Shown here: positions 33,319 through 42,862 of the stretch, one piece after another
Layout of the letters: every line of letters begins with the position of its first letter
Numbering within the stretch: the stretch's first letter is position 1
Assembly: GCA_002898555.1 (NCBI GenBank)
Contig: BEHR01000020.1
Span: 1-62,145, forward strand
Length of the DNA stretch: 62,145 bases
Reading direction: 5' to 3'
From: a bacterium HR15
Lineage (GTDB): Bacteria > Armatimonadota > Fimbriimonadia > Fimbriimonadales > GBS-DC
Made by a program: the position numbers and the translations under genes
Notes under the pieces: generated by a model
Told to the model about the DNA's origin: nothing
Database searches by the model: none
Seen by the model: the letters and a program-made list of their open reading frames with translations, nothing else

Positions 33319-33561
33319 ATGGCAACGGTCAAAACAGGCGGTTTTATCGGAAGATTAGTGAACCGGCTGCAAACCTGGTTTCGCGAGGTCACTGCCGAGC
33401 TGAAACGGGTGGTCAAGCCGACACCAGAGGAGACCACACAGATGATGCTTGTGGTCATCGGCTTCATCTTGATTGTCGGCTTGTGGTTCGCTTTGTGGGA
33501 CATCCTCCTGGTGAAAATCACCTCCCATATCGACCAATGGGTGCTTGGGACAGGACGATAG
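33319..33561 (+). CDS. secE: Preprotein translocase subunit SecE
   Basis: 80 residues with the SecE core WFREVTAELKRVVKPTPEE and one C-terminal TM helix (about 45-68). It clamps SecY in the SecYEG channel. It is followed after 9 nt by nusG, the standard order. A TATACT box lies at 33288-33293. The usual upstream neighbours tuf, tRNA-Trp and rpmG are instead 28 kb away. Confidence 0.95.
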   Translation: MATVKTGGFIGRLVNRLQTWFREVTAELKRVVKPTPEETTQMMLVVIGFILIVGLWFALWDILLVKITSHIDQWVLGTGR

Positions 33562-33570
33562 GAGCAGGCG

Positions 33571-34098
33571 ATGCGAAGAGCATGGTATGTGGTGCGCACG
33601 CTGGTTGGTCATGAGAACAAGGTCAAGCTCGCCATCGAGAAGCGGGCTGCCACACGCGGGATGGATGACCGTATCTTTCAGGTGCTCATCCCAACCGAGC
33701 AGGAAGTGCGCACAAAGGGTGGCAAGAAGCAGACGGTGGCGCGAAAAGTGTTCCCTGGCTATGTGTTGGTGGAGATGATTCTGGACGATGACACATGGAC
33801 ACTGGTACGCACCACGCCCGGCGTCACCGGCTTCGTCGAATCTGGAGGCAAGCCCGTGCCCCTCTCCCCCGAAGAGGTAGAGGAGATCAAGCGCTCCATC
33901 GAAGAGAGCAAGGAGCGACCACGCGTGAGCTATATGCCGGGCGATGCGGTGCGCGTGATTGCGGGCGCCTTCACTGACTTCAACGGCAGAGTGGAAAGCA
34001 TCGACTATGAGCGCAATCGCGTGAAGGTGCTCATCAATATCTTCGGGCGCGAAACGCCCGTCGAACTGGAACTCGACCAGATCGAAAAAGTTTCATAG
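33571..34098 (+). CDS. nusG: Transcription termination/antitermination factor NusG
   Basis: 175 residues: NGN domain with [17 protein letters not shown] and [27 protein letters not shown], and a C-terminal KOW domain [22 protein letters not shown]. It binds RNA polymerase and couples to ribosome or Rho. It is packed between secE and rplK. Confidence 0.97.
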   Translation: MRRAWYVVRTLVGHENKVKLAIEKRAATRGMDDRIFQVLIPTEQEVRTKGGKKQTVARKVFPGYVLVEMILDDDTWTLVRTTPGVTGFVESGGKPVPLSPEEVEEIKRSIEESKERPRVSYMPGDAVRVIAGAFTDFNGRVESIDYERNRVKVLINIFGRETPVELELDQIEKVS

Positions 34099-34111
34099 GA
34101 GGGATCAAGCG

Positions 34112-34537
34112 ATGGCAAAGAAGGTCATGACAGTTATCAAATTGAATTTACCAGCAGGAGCGGCAACGCCCGCACCGCCTGTGGGACCCGCACTGGGTCA
34201 GGCTGGGGTCAACATCATGGAGTTCGTGAAGCGGTTCAACGAGCAGACGGCGAATCAGCGTGGCTCCACCCTGCCCGTTGAAATCACGGTCTATGAAGAC
34301 CGCTCCTTCACCTTTGTCGTGAAGCAGCCCCTTGCATCTGACCTCATTAAGCAAGCAGCGGGCATCGAGTCGGGATCGCCCAATCCCTTGCGCCAAAAAG
34401 TGGGTAAAATCACCCGCGAGCAACTGCGCCAAATTGCCGAGCGCAAGATGCCCGACCTGAACGCCAACGACATCGAAGCCGCCATGCGTATCATCGCAGG
34501 CACCGCGCGCTCGATGGGTGTGGAGATTGTGGATTAA
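34112..34537 (+). CDS. rplK: 50S ribosomal protein L11
   Basis: 141 residues with the L11 signatures [20 protein letters not shown] and [15 protein letters not shown], and the C-terminal [25 protein letters not shown]. It forms the GTPase-associated stalk base. GGAGGG precedes the ATG. Confidence 0.98.
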   Translation: MAKKVMTVIKLNLPAGAATPAPPVGPALGQAGVNIMEFVKRFNEQTANQRGSTLPVEITVYEDRSFTFVVKQPLASDLIKQAAGIESGSPNPLRQKVGKITREQLRQIAERKMPDLNANDIEAAMRIIAGTARSMGVEIVD

Positions 34538-34580
34538 TCCGACCTGCCCGAATCTGGCCGATTTCAGGAGGAAAAAACCG

Positions 34581-35327
34581 ATGAGAGGACGCAAAATTGC
34601 TAAGCGACAACGACATAGTGAGCGATACTTGAAGCTGCTGCAACTGGTTGACCGCACGCGCCTCTATTCGCCAGAGGAGGCGATTCGCTTGGTCAAGCAG
34701 ACCGCCAGCGCGCATTTCGACGAGGCGGTCGACATCGCGGTGAATCTGGGCGTCGACCCGCGCAAAAGCGACCAGATGGTGCGCGGCGTGGTCAACTTAC
34801 CCCATGGCACAGGCAAAAAGCAAAAGGTACTGGTGTTCGCCAAAGGCGAACAGGCGGAGGCTGCACGCGAAGCGGGTGCCGACCTCGTGGGCGCGGACGA
34901 CCTCGTGGAACAGATCCAAAAAGGCTGGAAAGGCTGGAAAAATTTCGACCTAATCGTCGCCGCGCAAGATATGATGCCCGTTATCAGCCGGCTGGGCGGC
35001 ATTCTGAAGGCGCGTATGCCCAACCCCAAATCGGGCACCGTCACGCCAGACCCGGCGAAGGTGGTGTCCGATATCAAGCAAGCCTCGCGCGTGGAGTATC
35101 GCGTTGATAAGGCGGGTATCGTGCATATGCCGATTGGGCGCGCCTCCTTCAGCGAGGAACAGTTGCTGGAGAACTTCGCCGTCGCGCTGAACGCACTGCT
35201 GCGCGCCAAGCCACCCACCGCGCGTGGACGCTACCTGCGCGCCATCACGCTCTCCACAACGATGGGACCAGGCATCAAGGTGGACCCAACCCTCGCGCAG
35301 AAACTGGCGGAACAGGTGAAAACATAG
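34581..35327 (+). CDS. rplA: 50S ribosomal protein L1
   Basis: Start at MRGRKIAKRQRHS, 9 nt after AGGAGG, giving 248 residues. Typical L1 segments are DPRKSDQMVRGVVNLPHGTG, PNPKSGTVTPDPAKVV and GRYLRAITLSTTMGPGIKVD. It is normally followed by rplJ-rplL; here a terminator and a minus-strand prepilin gene follow. Confidence 0.98.
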   Translation: MRGRKIAKRQRHSERYLKLLQLVDRTRLYSPEEAIRLVKQTASAHFDEAVDIAVNLGVDPRKSDQMVRGVVNLPHGTGKKQKVLVFAKGEQAEAAREAGADLVGADDLVEQIQKGWKGWKNFDLIVAAQDMMPVISRLGGILKARMPNPKSGTVTPDPAKVVSDIKQASRVEYRVDKAGIVHMPIGRASFSEEQLLENFAVALNALLRAKPPTARGRYLRAITLSTTMGPGIKVDPTLAQKLAEQVKT

Positions 35328-35330
35328 AGC

Positions 35331-35360
35331 AACCCTCTCCCCATATGGGGAGAGGGTTTC
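35331..35360 (+). terminator. Terminator after rplA
   Basis: AACCCTCTCCCC (35331-35342) / GGGGAGAGGGTT (35347-35358) around ATAT, followed by TCTC. Strong stem, weak T-run. Confidence 0.7.
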
Positions 35361-35380
35361 TCAAGGTCAAGGGGTAGCCA

Positions 35381-36247
35381 TCACCATTCGTCGCAATAGA
35401 AGGTACGGTGATAGCAACGGAGCAGCATGCGCCCTGTATCGGGGTCATAACGGCTGGGCCAACCCATGAAACTGCTTTTGCCATGGTAGACCCCACCTTG
35501 GATGAACCATACAGGCACAGAACGCCCATCCAAAGCGATGGGACGCGCAAGATATTGGATGAAGCTGTTCCCTTCGCGTTGCACATCGGGCCGCAACCAA
35601 GCGGGCAAGTTCTGCACATGCCCGTCTAACGCAGCCGCCAGCACCCGATCCACACGCGATTGGCGGATGAGTTGCTCATAGAGCGGCTCCACTGGCTCGC
35701 CGTGTCGCGCCGCGACCGAACTCGCTGGCTCGAACCGCGTTTCGTTCCCCCGCGTGAGATAGCCATCGAACCAGACCACCGTCTGGGCAGGATAACTCAT
35801 CTGGGCGAGCGAAACTGCAGGGGTATCGGGGAAAGTAATCTCGTTCACGAACAGGCACCAGTTGGGCACTAGCGCGACCTCCACCGACGGCTCTGCAAGC
35901 GGCATATCGATACGCGACCGCAACGCAGTGAGTGGGATCGGCTGAGGCTCCAACGGACACTGATGAATCGCGTCGGTTTTGATATAAGGACGATGAAGCC
36001 CCCAGAGCGTAGCGAGAAGTGCGTGATTGCCTGTCCCGACACGGTAGAAGCCGAGCGCGAAGCACTCCTCATAATCTTGGGCATAAGCGAGTGTGGCAAA
36101 GGAGAGCTGGCGCAGGTGGCTCGCACAAACCGGGTTGTGTGCGCTGCGTCGCGCCCGCCAGAACACGGGCAGCAATATCGCCATCAGCAGCGCGAGCACC
36201 GCAATCACCATGAGCAACTCAATAAGCGTGAACCCATTCTGTCGCAT
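35381..36247 (-). CDS. Type IV prepilin-like / DUF1559-type protein
   Basis: Start at the ATG at 36247, with GAGGTGA 6 nt upstream. MRQNGFTLIELLMVIAVLAL is a standard prepilin cleavage and methylation signal (cut after Gly5). Then CASHLRQLSFATLAYAQDYEE and a Cys-, Tyr- and Trp-rich body ending FYCDEW. It should be processed by a prepilin peptidase and placed in a pilus or type II-like pseudopilus. Residues around RFEPASSVAARHGEPVEP are encoded by a repeat-like insertion. It is convergent with rplA. Confidence 0.85.
   Translation of the reverse strand: MRQNGFTLIELLMVIAVLALLMAILLPVFWRARRSAHNPVCASHLRQLSFATLAYAQDYEECFALGFYRVGTGNHALLATLWGLHRPYIKTDAIHQCPLEPQPIPLTALRSRIDMPLAEPSVEVALVPNWCLFVNEITFPDTPAVSLAQMSYPAQTVVWFDGYLTRGNETRFEPASSVAARHGEPVEPLYEQLIRQSRVDRVLAAALDGHVQNLPAWLRPDVQREGNSFIQYLARPIALDGRSVPVWFIQGGVYHGKSSFMGWPSRYDPDTGRMLLRCYHRTFYCDEW
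35684..35737. repeat. Intragenic repeat-like insertion in the prepilin gene
   Basis: CTGGCTCG occurs twice 33 bp apart (35692 and 35725) within a GC-rich tract coding FEPASSVAARHGEPVEP. Peptides of this RHGEPVEP type are familiar from dispersed palindromic repeats in other genomes; that link is from memory. Confidence 0.4.
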
Positions 36248-36261
36248 GACCACTCACCTCG

Positions 36262-36301
36262 CAAAATTTTCTTCTCCGACCTATCCAGAGAAACAGTTTT
36301 G
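36262..36301. repeat. Palindromic element, copy B (decayed)
   Basis: CAAAATTTTCTTCTCCGACC (36262-36281) matches copy A (11282-11301) at 19 of 20 bases. The right arm is decayed (GAGAAACAGTTTTG, 36288-36301). It lies 15-54 bp upstream of the prepilin ATG, in its leader on the minus strand. Confidence 0.7.
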
Positions 36302-36553
36302 GGTGTTGTTTGAGAATGCCCTCCAAAACGCTTGAGGGAGCTTCATTGGCACATATCATGCTTTAGAGAGGCAAAATGCACCCGTGCCAGTTATGGTGAA
36401 AAGGATTTCATCTTACCAAGCAGGAGGGCAAACCATTGGAGGCTTTCGCAGCAGCTACACAGCATTCTTCTGTGGAGATTGTCGGCAACTTGGCGAAAAT
36501 CTGGAGGGGCAGCCGGTCGGCTGCCCCCTACTGTTGCGGGGTAAAATCTGGCT
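36302..36553. other. Intergenic region with a GC hairpin, no gene seen
   Basis: Between the prepilin and UPF0182 genes nothing codes convincingly. GGGGCAGCC-GGTC-GGCTGCCCC (36506-36527) is a perfect 9-bp stem without T-run. TAAAAT (36542-36547) lies 6 nt before the next ATG and is its likely -10 box. Confidence 0.6.
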
Positions 36554-39328
36554 ATGACGCTCAAACAGAGGGTAACGACGGGGCTGGTGGTTATTGCGCT
36601 GCTGCTCCTCTTTTTCGGTGGGATCCTGGTGCGCATGTACACCGATTATCTATGGTTCACCCATGATGTGGGTTATCCCCAGGTGTTCACCCGTGTCTTG
36701 ATGACGAAGTTCATTTTGTTCCTTGCGGTCAGCGTGGGCTTCTTTCTGTTCGGCGCGGTCAATCTCCTTGTGGCGAACCGCGTGGTGGGTTCGGTGGAGG
36801 AGCCGGCGTTCGCACTGCGTGGGGGGCGTATCGTGCGCATCACACGAGCTGTACGGGTGGGCACTTTCTGGCTACTCCTGTTGGGCGTGTTGGTCTTTTC
36901 CATCTTTGTGGGGTTGACATCGGTCAGCGCGTGGAACGAGTTATTACTATTTCGCCATGCACAATCGTTCGGTGTTGCGGACCCCCTTTTCGGGCACGAT
37001 GTGGGCTTCTATGTGTTTCGGCTGCCATTTCTGTCGTTTGTGGCGGGGTTGCTGATATTTATGACCCTGCTCACCTTGGTGGGTGTGGCGAGTTTTTACT
37101 ATTTTAATCGTGCGCTGGGCTGGCTGGGTGGAATGCCCACTTTCCTGCCCTCGGTGAAGCCCCACCTGCTGATTCTGGCGGCGATCTTCCTGCTTTCGCT
37201 TGCTTGGTATCTATGGTTGGGGCGGTACGATCTAGTGTTTTCCGACCATGACCAGTTTTTCGGGGCGGGCTATACCGACATCCACGCAACATTGCCCATC
37301 TTGAACATAACGGTCTTCGGGCTATTGGGCGCGGCGGGATTGTGCCTGATTAGCCTGCGCCCAGGCGCAGGACTGCTGCTGCCGATTGGCGGGTTCGCCG
37401 CGGTCATCCTGTTCTGGATCCTTGCCAGCATGGTCTATCCCCCATCGGTGCAACGGTTCGTTGTCGTGCCCAATCAGCTGGAGCGAGAGCGAGTGTATAT
37501 CCAGCGCCACTTGGAGTTCACCCGCCGTGCTTATTTGCTGGATCGGGTGGCGGTGCACACGATGAATGTGCGCGAAGATCTGACTGCTGCCGACCTCAAA
37601 GGTGCCCAGGGGTCGCTGGAGAATCTGCGCCTATGGGATTATCGCCCGCTCAGTCAGGTCTACAACAGCCTGCAAGCGCTCAAACCCTATTACCGCTTTG
37701 TGGATATCGATGTAGATCGGTATCTCATCGAGGGCAAGATGCGGCAGGTGCTGCTGTCGGTGCGGGAGCTGCATTTAGAGGGCTTGCCTCCTGAAGCGCA
37801 ACGCTGGCAGAACCTGCATCTGCTCTACACTCATGGCTATGGGCTGGTGATGAACCCTGTGAATGAAGCGACGAGCGAAGGACAACCTAAACTGCTCATT
37901 CGTGACTTGCCGCCCGTCACCCCGCCCGATATCCCGCTCAAAAATCCCGCGGTCTACTTCGGTGAGAATACGACAAACTACGCCATCGTGCGCTCACGCC
38001 TAAAAGAGCTCGATTACCCGATGCTCACCGGCAGCGGCACGGAAGAGAATGTGTACACCACCTATGCGGGCGATGGGGGCGTGCCGATTGGCGGGCTGTT
38101 TGCCCGGTTGATGTTCGCGCTGCGCCTGCAGGATACGAACATCATCCTCTCGCGCGATCTGACCCCCGAATCGCGCCTGCTATTCCGTCGTGAGATCAGC
38201 GAGCGCGTGCGCACGCTCTTCCCCTTCTTGCTCTGGGATGACGACGCTTATCCTGTCATTGTCAACGGCGAGATCGTGTGGATCTATGATGGCTACACCT
38301 TCAGCCGTAACTATCCCTACAGCAAGCCCTTCTTTTCGCGCGACCGCACTCTGCGCCGGTTCAACTACCTGCGCAACGCGGTGAAAGTCACCATACACGC
38401 CTACACGGGCGAGGTGAACGCCTATATTGCCGACGCGAATGACCCCATCATTCGCGCCTATCGCGCGGCATTTCCAGGGCTGTTCAAACCGATGGAGGCG
38501 ATGCCCGCCGAGATCAAAGCGCATATCCGCTATCCCATCGATATGTTCTCGGTGCAAGCAAAACTGTTGGAACTGTACCACACGACCGACCCCCGCATCT
38601 TCTTCAACAAAGAGGACGCATGGCAAATTGCTCGCGAGGTGCTGGTGGGTCAGGAGCCGGCTCCGATGGTGCCCTACTATGTGATTATGCAGCCGCCCGG
38701 CGAGCAGGAGCCACGCTATATCCTGACCCTCCCGTTCACCCCACTCAACCGCGACAATCTGGTCGGCTGGCTGGCAGCGTTCTGCGATCCCGATCGGTAT
38801 GGCGAACTCATTCTGTACCGCTTTCCAAAAGAACGACTGGTGTACGGTCCAGCGCAAATTGAAGCGCGCATCAATCAGAACCCCGACATCGCGCAGCAGT
38901 TGAACCTATGGAACCAGCAGGGATCCCAGGTCTTTCGAGGCAACCTGCTGGTGATTCCGCTGGGCAGCGCGATGCTCTACTTTAAGCCAATCTACCTGCG
39001 GGCAGCGTATGAGGCGGCGATCCCCGAACTGAAGAAGGTGATTTTAGCCAGCGGCAATCGGGTGGTGATGACCGATACGGTGGAGGAAGGGCTGAATCTG
39101 TTGCTGGGCGAAGCGAAGGCATCGCCCGGCGTGCGACGCCCCGCCACCACCACCGCAACACCGCCACCCACCACCGCGCCAACCGACCTGCGTGCGCTGG
39201 CGCGTCAGGCGAATCGGGTCTATCGTGAGGCGCAGGACGCACTTAAAACGGGCGACTGGGCAACCTACGGCGCCAAAATGAAAGCGTTGGAGCAGCTCCT
39301 GAGCCAGATGGAAAGTGCAAGCCAATGA
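36554..39328 (+). CDS. UPF0182 family large membrane protein
   Basis: 924 residues, matching the family's usual 900-1000. Seven hydrophobic helices lie in residues 1-290, starting LVVIALLLLFFGGILVRMYTDYLWF; the characteristic YTDYLWFT follows helix 1. The rest is extracytoplasmic, with YPMLTGSGTEENVYTTYAGDGGVPIG and RYLIEGKMRQVLLSVREL typical of the family, then a Pro/Thr-rich linker and a helical end. The function of the family is unknown. No SD precedes the ATG; TAAAAT ends 6 nt upstream, so it is probably leaderless. Confidence 0.9.
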   Translation: MTLKQRVTTGLVVIALLLLFFGGILVRMYTDYLWFTHDVGYPQVFTRVLMTKFILFLAVSVGFFLFGAVNLLVANRVVGSVEEPAFALRGGRIVRITRAVRVGTFWLLLLGVLVFSIFVGLTSVSAWNELLLFRHAQSFGVADPLFGHDVGFYVFRLPFLSFVAGLLIFMTLLTLVGVASFYYFNRALGWLGGMPTFLPSVKPHLLILAAIFLLSLAWYLWLGRYDLVFSDHDQFFGAGYTDIHATLPILNITVFGLLGAAGLCLISLRPGAGLLLPIGGFAAVILFWILASMVYPPSVQRFVVVPNQLERERVYIQRHLEFTRRAYLLDRVAVHTMNVREDLTAADLKGAQGSLENLRLWDYRPLSQVYNSLQALKPYYRFVDIDVDRYLIEGKMRQVLLSVRELHLEGLPPEAQRWQNLHLLYTHGYGLVMNPVNEATSEGQPKLLIRDLPPVTPPDIPLKNPAVYFGENTTNYAIVRSRLKELDYPMLTGSGTEENVYTTYAGDGGVPIGGLFARLMFALRLQDTNIILSRDLTPESRLLFRREISERVRTLFPFLLWDDDAYPVIVNGEIVWIYDGYTFSRNYPYSKPFFSRDRTLRRFNYLRNAVKVTIHAYTGEVNAYIADANDPIIRAYRAAFPGLFKPMEAMPAEIKAHIRYPIDMFSVQAKLLELYHTTDPRIFFNKEDAWQIAREVLVGQEPAPMVPYYVIMQPPGEQEPRYILTLPFTPLNRDNLVGWLAAFCDPDRYGELILYRFPKERLVYGPAQIEARINQNPDIAQQLNLWNQQGSQVFRGNLLVIPLGSAMLYFKPIYLRAAYEAAIPELKKVILASGNRVVMTDTVEEGLNLLLGEAKASPGVRRPATTTATPPPTTAPTDLRALARQANRVYREAQDALKTGDWATYGAKMKALEQLLSQMESASQ

Positions 39329-39457
39329 GGCGCGCCACCCAAAGAGCGAAAGCGTTCAGGTAGCTGGCGCGGATGCCTCGCTGCGCCCGGAACAACAGCG
39401 TTTTTCTCTTTTCAAAAGCAGGAACTATGGTGAGGAACGCGAAACAAGAAGGGTGCG

Positions 39458-40024
39458 ATGAACATGCAGGGCTACCAACATCGGGAATACTGTGCCTATC
39501 GGCAAGGGCGCACATCATGCTGGGTGTTAGGTGGGCTGGGTTGCCTCGGACTGCTCATCCTTGCCGCTGTTTTCATCTATTTACTGGGACGCACCGTGCA
39601 AAAAACCTTTGGCGAGACCATCAAACAAGCTGCCCAAATAGAGCAGGTCGTGGAGCCGCGCCTGAAAGCCATCTATCGGGCGATACAGCGCTATGCCGCC
39701 GACCACAACGGCAAATACCCACCCAGCTTGCAGGTGCTCGTGCCGAAATATCTCAGCAAAGAGATGCTGCAGCCCGTCGCCATCGACGAAAAAACCCAGG
39801 TCAAAATCATCTATAAGCCACCTAAACCTACCGATCCCGACGATACGATTATCCTGGAGCATCAACCGCCCATCACGATGAAAATGAGCATGTTCGGCGA
39901 GACAGTTGAGACGCACATCACGCTTCAGATACAAAAAGATGGGCGTGTGTCGCAGATGCAGGAGACGATAAGTTCCAAGGGCGAGCGGCGTGTGCGTCAG
40001 CGAGTACGCCCTGCGGGACCGTAG
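39458..40024 (+). CDS. Single-pass membrane protein with GspG-like segment
   Basis: 188 residues. A short Cys-containing N-terminus is followed by a TM helix (CWVLGGLGCLGLLILAAVFI, about 22-41). Then comes RLKAIYRAIQRYAADHNGKY followed by PPSLQVLVPKYL, which resembles the start of the globular part of type II secretion pseudopilins. There is no GFTLIE signal, so it is not a standard prepilin. The C-terminus is charged. It is adjacent (6 nt) to the GH20-type gene. Function unknown. The 129 bp before it hold no gene. Confidence 0.55.
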   Translation: MNMQGYQHREYCAYRQGRTSCWVLGGLGCLGLLILAAVFIYLLGRTVQKTFGETIKQAAQIEQVVEPRLKAIYRAIQRYAADHNGKYPPSLQVLVPKYLSKEMLQPVAIDEKTQVKIIYKPPKPTDPDDTIILEHQPPITMKMSMFGETVETHITLQIQKDGRVSQMQETISSKGERRVRQRVRPAGP

Positions 40025-40030
40025 GTGGAG

Positions 40031-42862
40031 ATGCGTAGACTGCTTGGCTGGTTCGGTGGATGGTGGCTTGGAAGCGTGCTGATGGCGCAACCCGCTTCGC
40101 TGCATGGTGACGGTTGGGAAGTGCGCTATCGCGGGGCGCGTGGCATTGAATTGCGTGTCCTCGGCGCATCGATAGGGCGTGCCTCCTCCGTCCAACTGGC
40201 TGCGCCCGATTGGTCGCGCGGCTATTACTCCTCCACCGGCAGTGGGGCGCAAGTGTCCGCAACGAACAACACTTTGGTGTTGCGTCATCCGCTTGCACCT
40301 GAACAAGGGGAGCTGACCGAAACCCTGCGCCTTGTTGACCCTTCCACCCTGGAATGGAGCCTACAAGTGCGCTGGACGAGAGATGCACCTGCCATCGTGG
40401 AGTGGTGCATCGGTATCTGGAACGCCGCGCTACTGGTCGGTTCCGCTCTGCGCGGAGATGGCACACTTGCAACCGACAGGCTGCAACCGACCCCGATCAC
40501 GCGCGAGGATGACCGCCTGTTCGAGGGGCGCGTGTTGACCTTTGAAACACGGCTGGGCACTATCGCCTTGCGGGCAGAGAACGCCACGCCCTTCGCTGTG
40601 CTGGATGGGCGCGGCAATCCCAAGCGTGGCTGGGGCGCAGAAGGTCCCGCGCTCTGGTTGGGTACGCTCGGCATGCCCGTCCCGCGTGGAGAGCTTATCA
40701 CTCTGCGCTACCGAATCGAGATTCAGCCGAAACCGCTGCCTCAGACAGGGCAAACGCTGGAACAAACCATACCGACGGAACCGGTGTCGGACCGCTGGCT
40801 GCCTTTGCCACGCGAGCCTGTGTTGGTCCCGCCACCTAAAATCATCTGGCGCAGCGAAGGGATGCCCTTTGTGCTACCCGCAGCCAAGCGTGTGCTGGTG
40901 CATATTGAAAATGAGGAGTACCGTCCCGCTGCCGATGCCCTCGCCCGCGAGCTAACGCGCTATGGGCTGGAAGCGCATGTAGTAAGTGGCGAATGGCAAG
41001 CGGCACGGGGGGTTTTTATCGGTGGTAGCCGTGAGCTACAGCGGCATTTCCCTGTGCCCGACCGCCCGGGTGCCTACATGTTGCAAGTGGAGCCGGAGCG
41101 CGTGCGGATTGTGGGGCGATTCGCAGAAGGCGTGTTCCACGGGGTTCAAACGCTTATCCAATTACTGCAACCAGCCACAAACCAATTACAAGTGGCGCCC
41201 CTCACGATTATCGATTATCCCGACCTGCTGTGGCGCGGTGTGCATCTGTTCGGCGGCACGCAGATCGAGTTCCATCAGCGATTGATTGGCAACCTCATCG
41301 GCAACTTGAAGTTCAATCGGCTCGTCGTGGAGTGTGGCTATAGCCAGTGGGAGGCAATTAAGCCCGCTTGGGTGGAGTTCTCGGTGCCGAAGGCGAACCT
41401 ACGCCAGATAGTCGCATTGGCACAGGCGAACCAACTGGAACCTATCCCCCTGTTGCCCTCTTTGGGGCATATGTCCTGGGTTTTTCGCAACCAGGCGAAT
41501 ATCGAGCTGGCAGAAGACCCCGAAACGCCGTGGGCAATCTGCCCACGGCGCGAGGCATCAAGGCAGCTTTTGCGCAAATTGTTCGACGAAATTCTTTCTT
41601 CGGGGCACCCCACGGGAGGTGAAGGAAAAATTTCGGATGCGATGCTGGCGATTTTCCCGCGGCGAGCGTTCCATGTGGGGCTGGACGAGGTGACACTGCG
41701 TGGGCGGTTCCCTTACAGCCCCGAATGTCGGGGCGCGAGCGTTGCCGAGCTGTTTAGCGAGCATTTTCGCTGGCTGGTGAACGAGTTGCAGGCGCGTGGG
41801 GTGCAGCAAGTAATGCTCTGGAGCGACATGTTGCTGGCGCCGGGAGAGGCACACGATGGCGCAGCGAACGCTGCCGATGCGGCAAGCGCACGCTTCACCC
41901 GTGAACAGGTGCTGAAAGCGATTGCAGACGCGCCCAAGCCTGCGCCAGAACTGCTGCTGTGCGACTGGCACTACACGCCCACTGAACCCGACAACTATCG
42001 GAGCCTGGATCTATTGCGACGCGCGGGCTTCCCGCACCTGATCGCGACCACTTGGTATAACCCGCAGAACATCTACACCTTCGCGCAAGCAGCGCGTCAG
42101 CGGCGCATCGACGGACTGCTGCAAAGCACATGGGCAGGCTACTCTATCACCGAGCAGACACTGCGCGATGCACCTGAACAGTTCCTTGCCTATGTGCTGG
42201 CGGCAATCTATGCGTGGAACGGTGATGCGCCGCCACCAGAGCGGCTGCCCTTCGATATTGAGGCGTTTTTCCACGAGCGCTACCATCGGGAACCCGTGCC
42301 GTTACAGGCACAGGCCGGATTTCTTGTTGATTTGCGCTCCGCGTACAATCTGCGCCTGAGCGAGATCGACGCGAACGCCTTTCAGGAGCTGCCAGGTGGG
42401 CGAGTGCGCTTGGAAGGGCATCTGTTTCTGCTTGCCGACACGCCCGACCAGCCGAATGCGTTAATGCTGTTCAGCCCGCTGGCACCGGGCGATCTCACGC
42501 GCTACCCGCGCGAAGTGGTCATCCCACTGTCCCGCCCCGTGCATACCCTCTACTTTGTACATGCGACGGGCTGGCAGGCAGAACGCAACGAGGAGGTAGC
42601 TCGCTATGTGCTGGAGTATGCAGATGGCACGCGGGTGGAGCTGCCCCTGCTCTATGGCGTGCATGTGCGCGCATGGAACGACCCGAACCCCGCCATCGAA
42701 TCGCCCCCTATATGGAGTCGGCTTACCAACGGGCAGCGGGTGCGTCTGCGCCTATTGCGCTGGCAGAACCCCCACCCCGAAAAGCCCCTCCGTACTCTGC
42801 GACTGCAAGCGGTCCATCCCGCGGCGGGCTATATGCTGATGGGGATGAGCGGTGGTCCCTAA
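40031..42862 (+). CDS. GH20-type beta-N-acetylhexosaminidase-like exported enzyme
   Basis: Start at the ATG at 40031 (signal peptide MRRLLGWFGGWWLGSVLMAQ). After an N-terminal beta domain (to ~270) comes a GH20b-like domain (VLVHIENEEYRPAADALARE, GRFAEGVFHGVQTLIQLLQ), then the barrel opening IDYPDLLWRGVHLFGG. FHVGLDEV (about residues 547-554) is the HxGxDE equivalent with the catalytic Asp-Glu pair. The family removes terminal GlcNAc/GalNAc using the substrate's acetamido group. About 18 extra residues, coded by a palindromic element, sit just before the catalytic strand. Its end overlaps the FAH gene by 4 nt. Confidence 0.78.
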   Translation: MRRLLGWFGGWWLGSVLMAQPASLHGDGWEVRYRGARGIELRVLGASIGRASSVQLAAPDWSRGYYSSTGSGAQVSATNNTLVLRHPLAPEQGELTETLRLVDPSTLEWSLQVRWTRDAPAIVEWCIGIWNAALLVGSALRGDGTLATDRLQPTPITREDDRLFEGRVLTFETRLGTIALRAENATPFAVLDGRGNPKRGWGAEGPALWLGTLGMPVPRGELITLRYRIEIQPKPLPQTGQTLEQTIPTEPVSDRWLPLPREPVLVPPPKIIWRSEGMPFVLPAAKRVLVHIENEEYRPAADALARELTRYGLEAHVVSGEWQAARGVFIGGSRELQRHFPVPDRPGAYMLQVEPERVRIVGRFAEGVFHGVQTLIQLLQPATNQLQVAPLTIIDYPDLLWRGVHLFGGTQIEFHQRLIGNLIGNLKFNRLVVECGYSQWEAIKPAWVEFSVPKANLRQIVALAQANQLEPIPLLPSLGHMSWVFRNQANIELAEDPETPWAICPRREASRQLLRKLFDEILSSGHPTGGEGKISDAMLAIFPRRAFHVGLDEVTLRGRFPYSPECRGASVAELFSEHFRWLVNELQARGVQQVMLWSDMLLAPGEAHDGAANAADAASARFTREQVLKAIADAPKPAPELLLCDWHYTPTEPDNYRSLDLLRRAGFPHLIATTWYNPQNIYTFAQAARQRRIDGLLQSTWAGYSITEQTLRDAPEQFLAYVLAAIYAWNGDAPPPERLPFDIEAFFHERYHREPVPLQAQAGFLVDLRSAYNLRLSEIDANAFQELPGGRVRLEGHLFLLADTPDQPNALMLFSPLAPGDLTRYPREVVIPLSRPVHTLYFVHATGWQAERNEEVARYVLEYADGTRVELPLLYGVHVRAWNDPNPAIESPPIWSRLTNGQRVRLRLLRWQNPHPEKPLRTLRLQAVHPAAGYMLMGMSGGP
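41587..41635. repeat. Palindromic element, copy C, inside the GH20-type gene
   Basis: CGAAATTCTTTCTTC (41587-41601) and GAAGGAAAAATTTCG (41621-41635) pair at 13 of 15 positions around a 19-nt loop. Length and arm sequence resemble copies A and B. It codes in frame for ILSSGHPTGGEGKIS, which looks like an insertion between LFDE and LAIFPRRAFHVG. Confidence 0.55.

Noticed and set aside
39329-39457. Small ORFs between UPF0182 and the GspG-like gene
   Set aside because: The translations resemble repeat-derived peptides and lack start signals; no gene can be supported.
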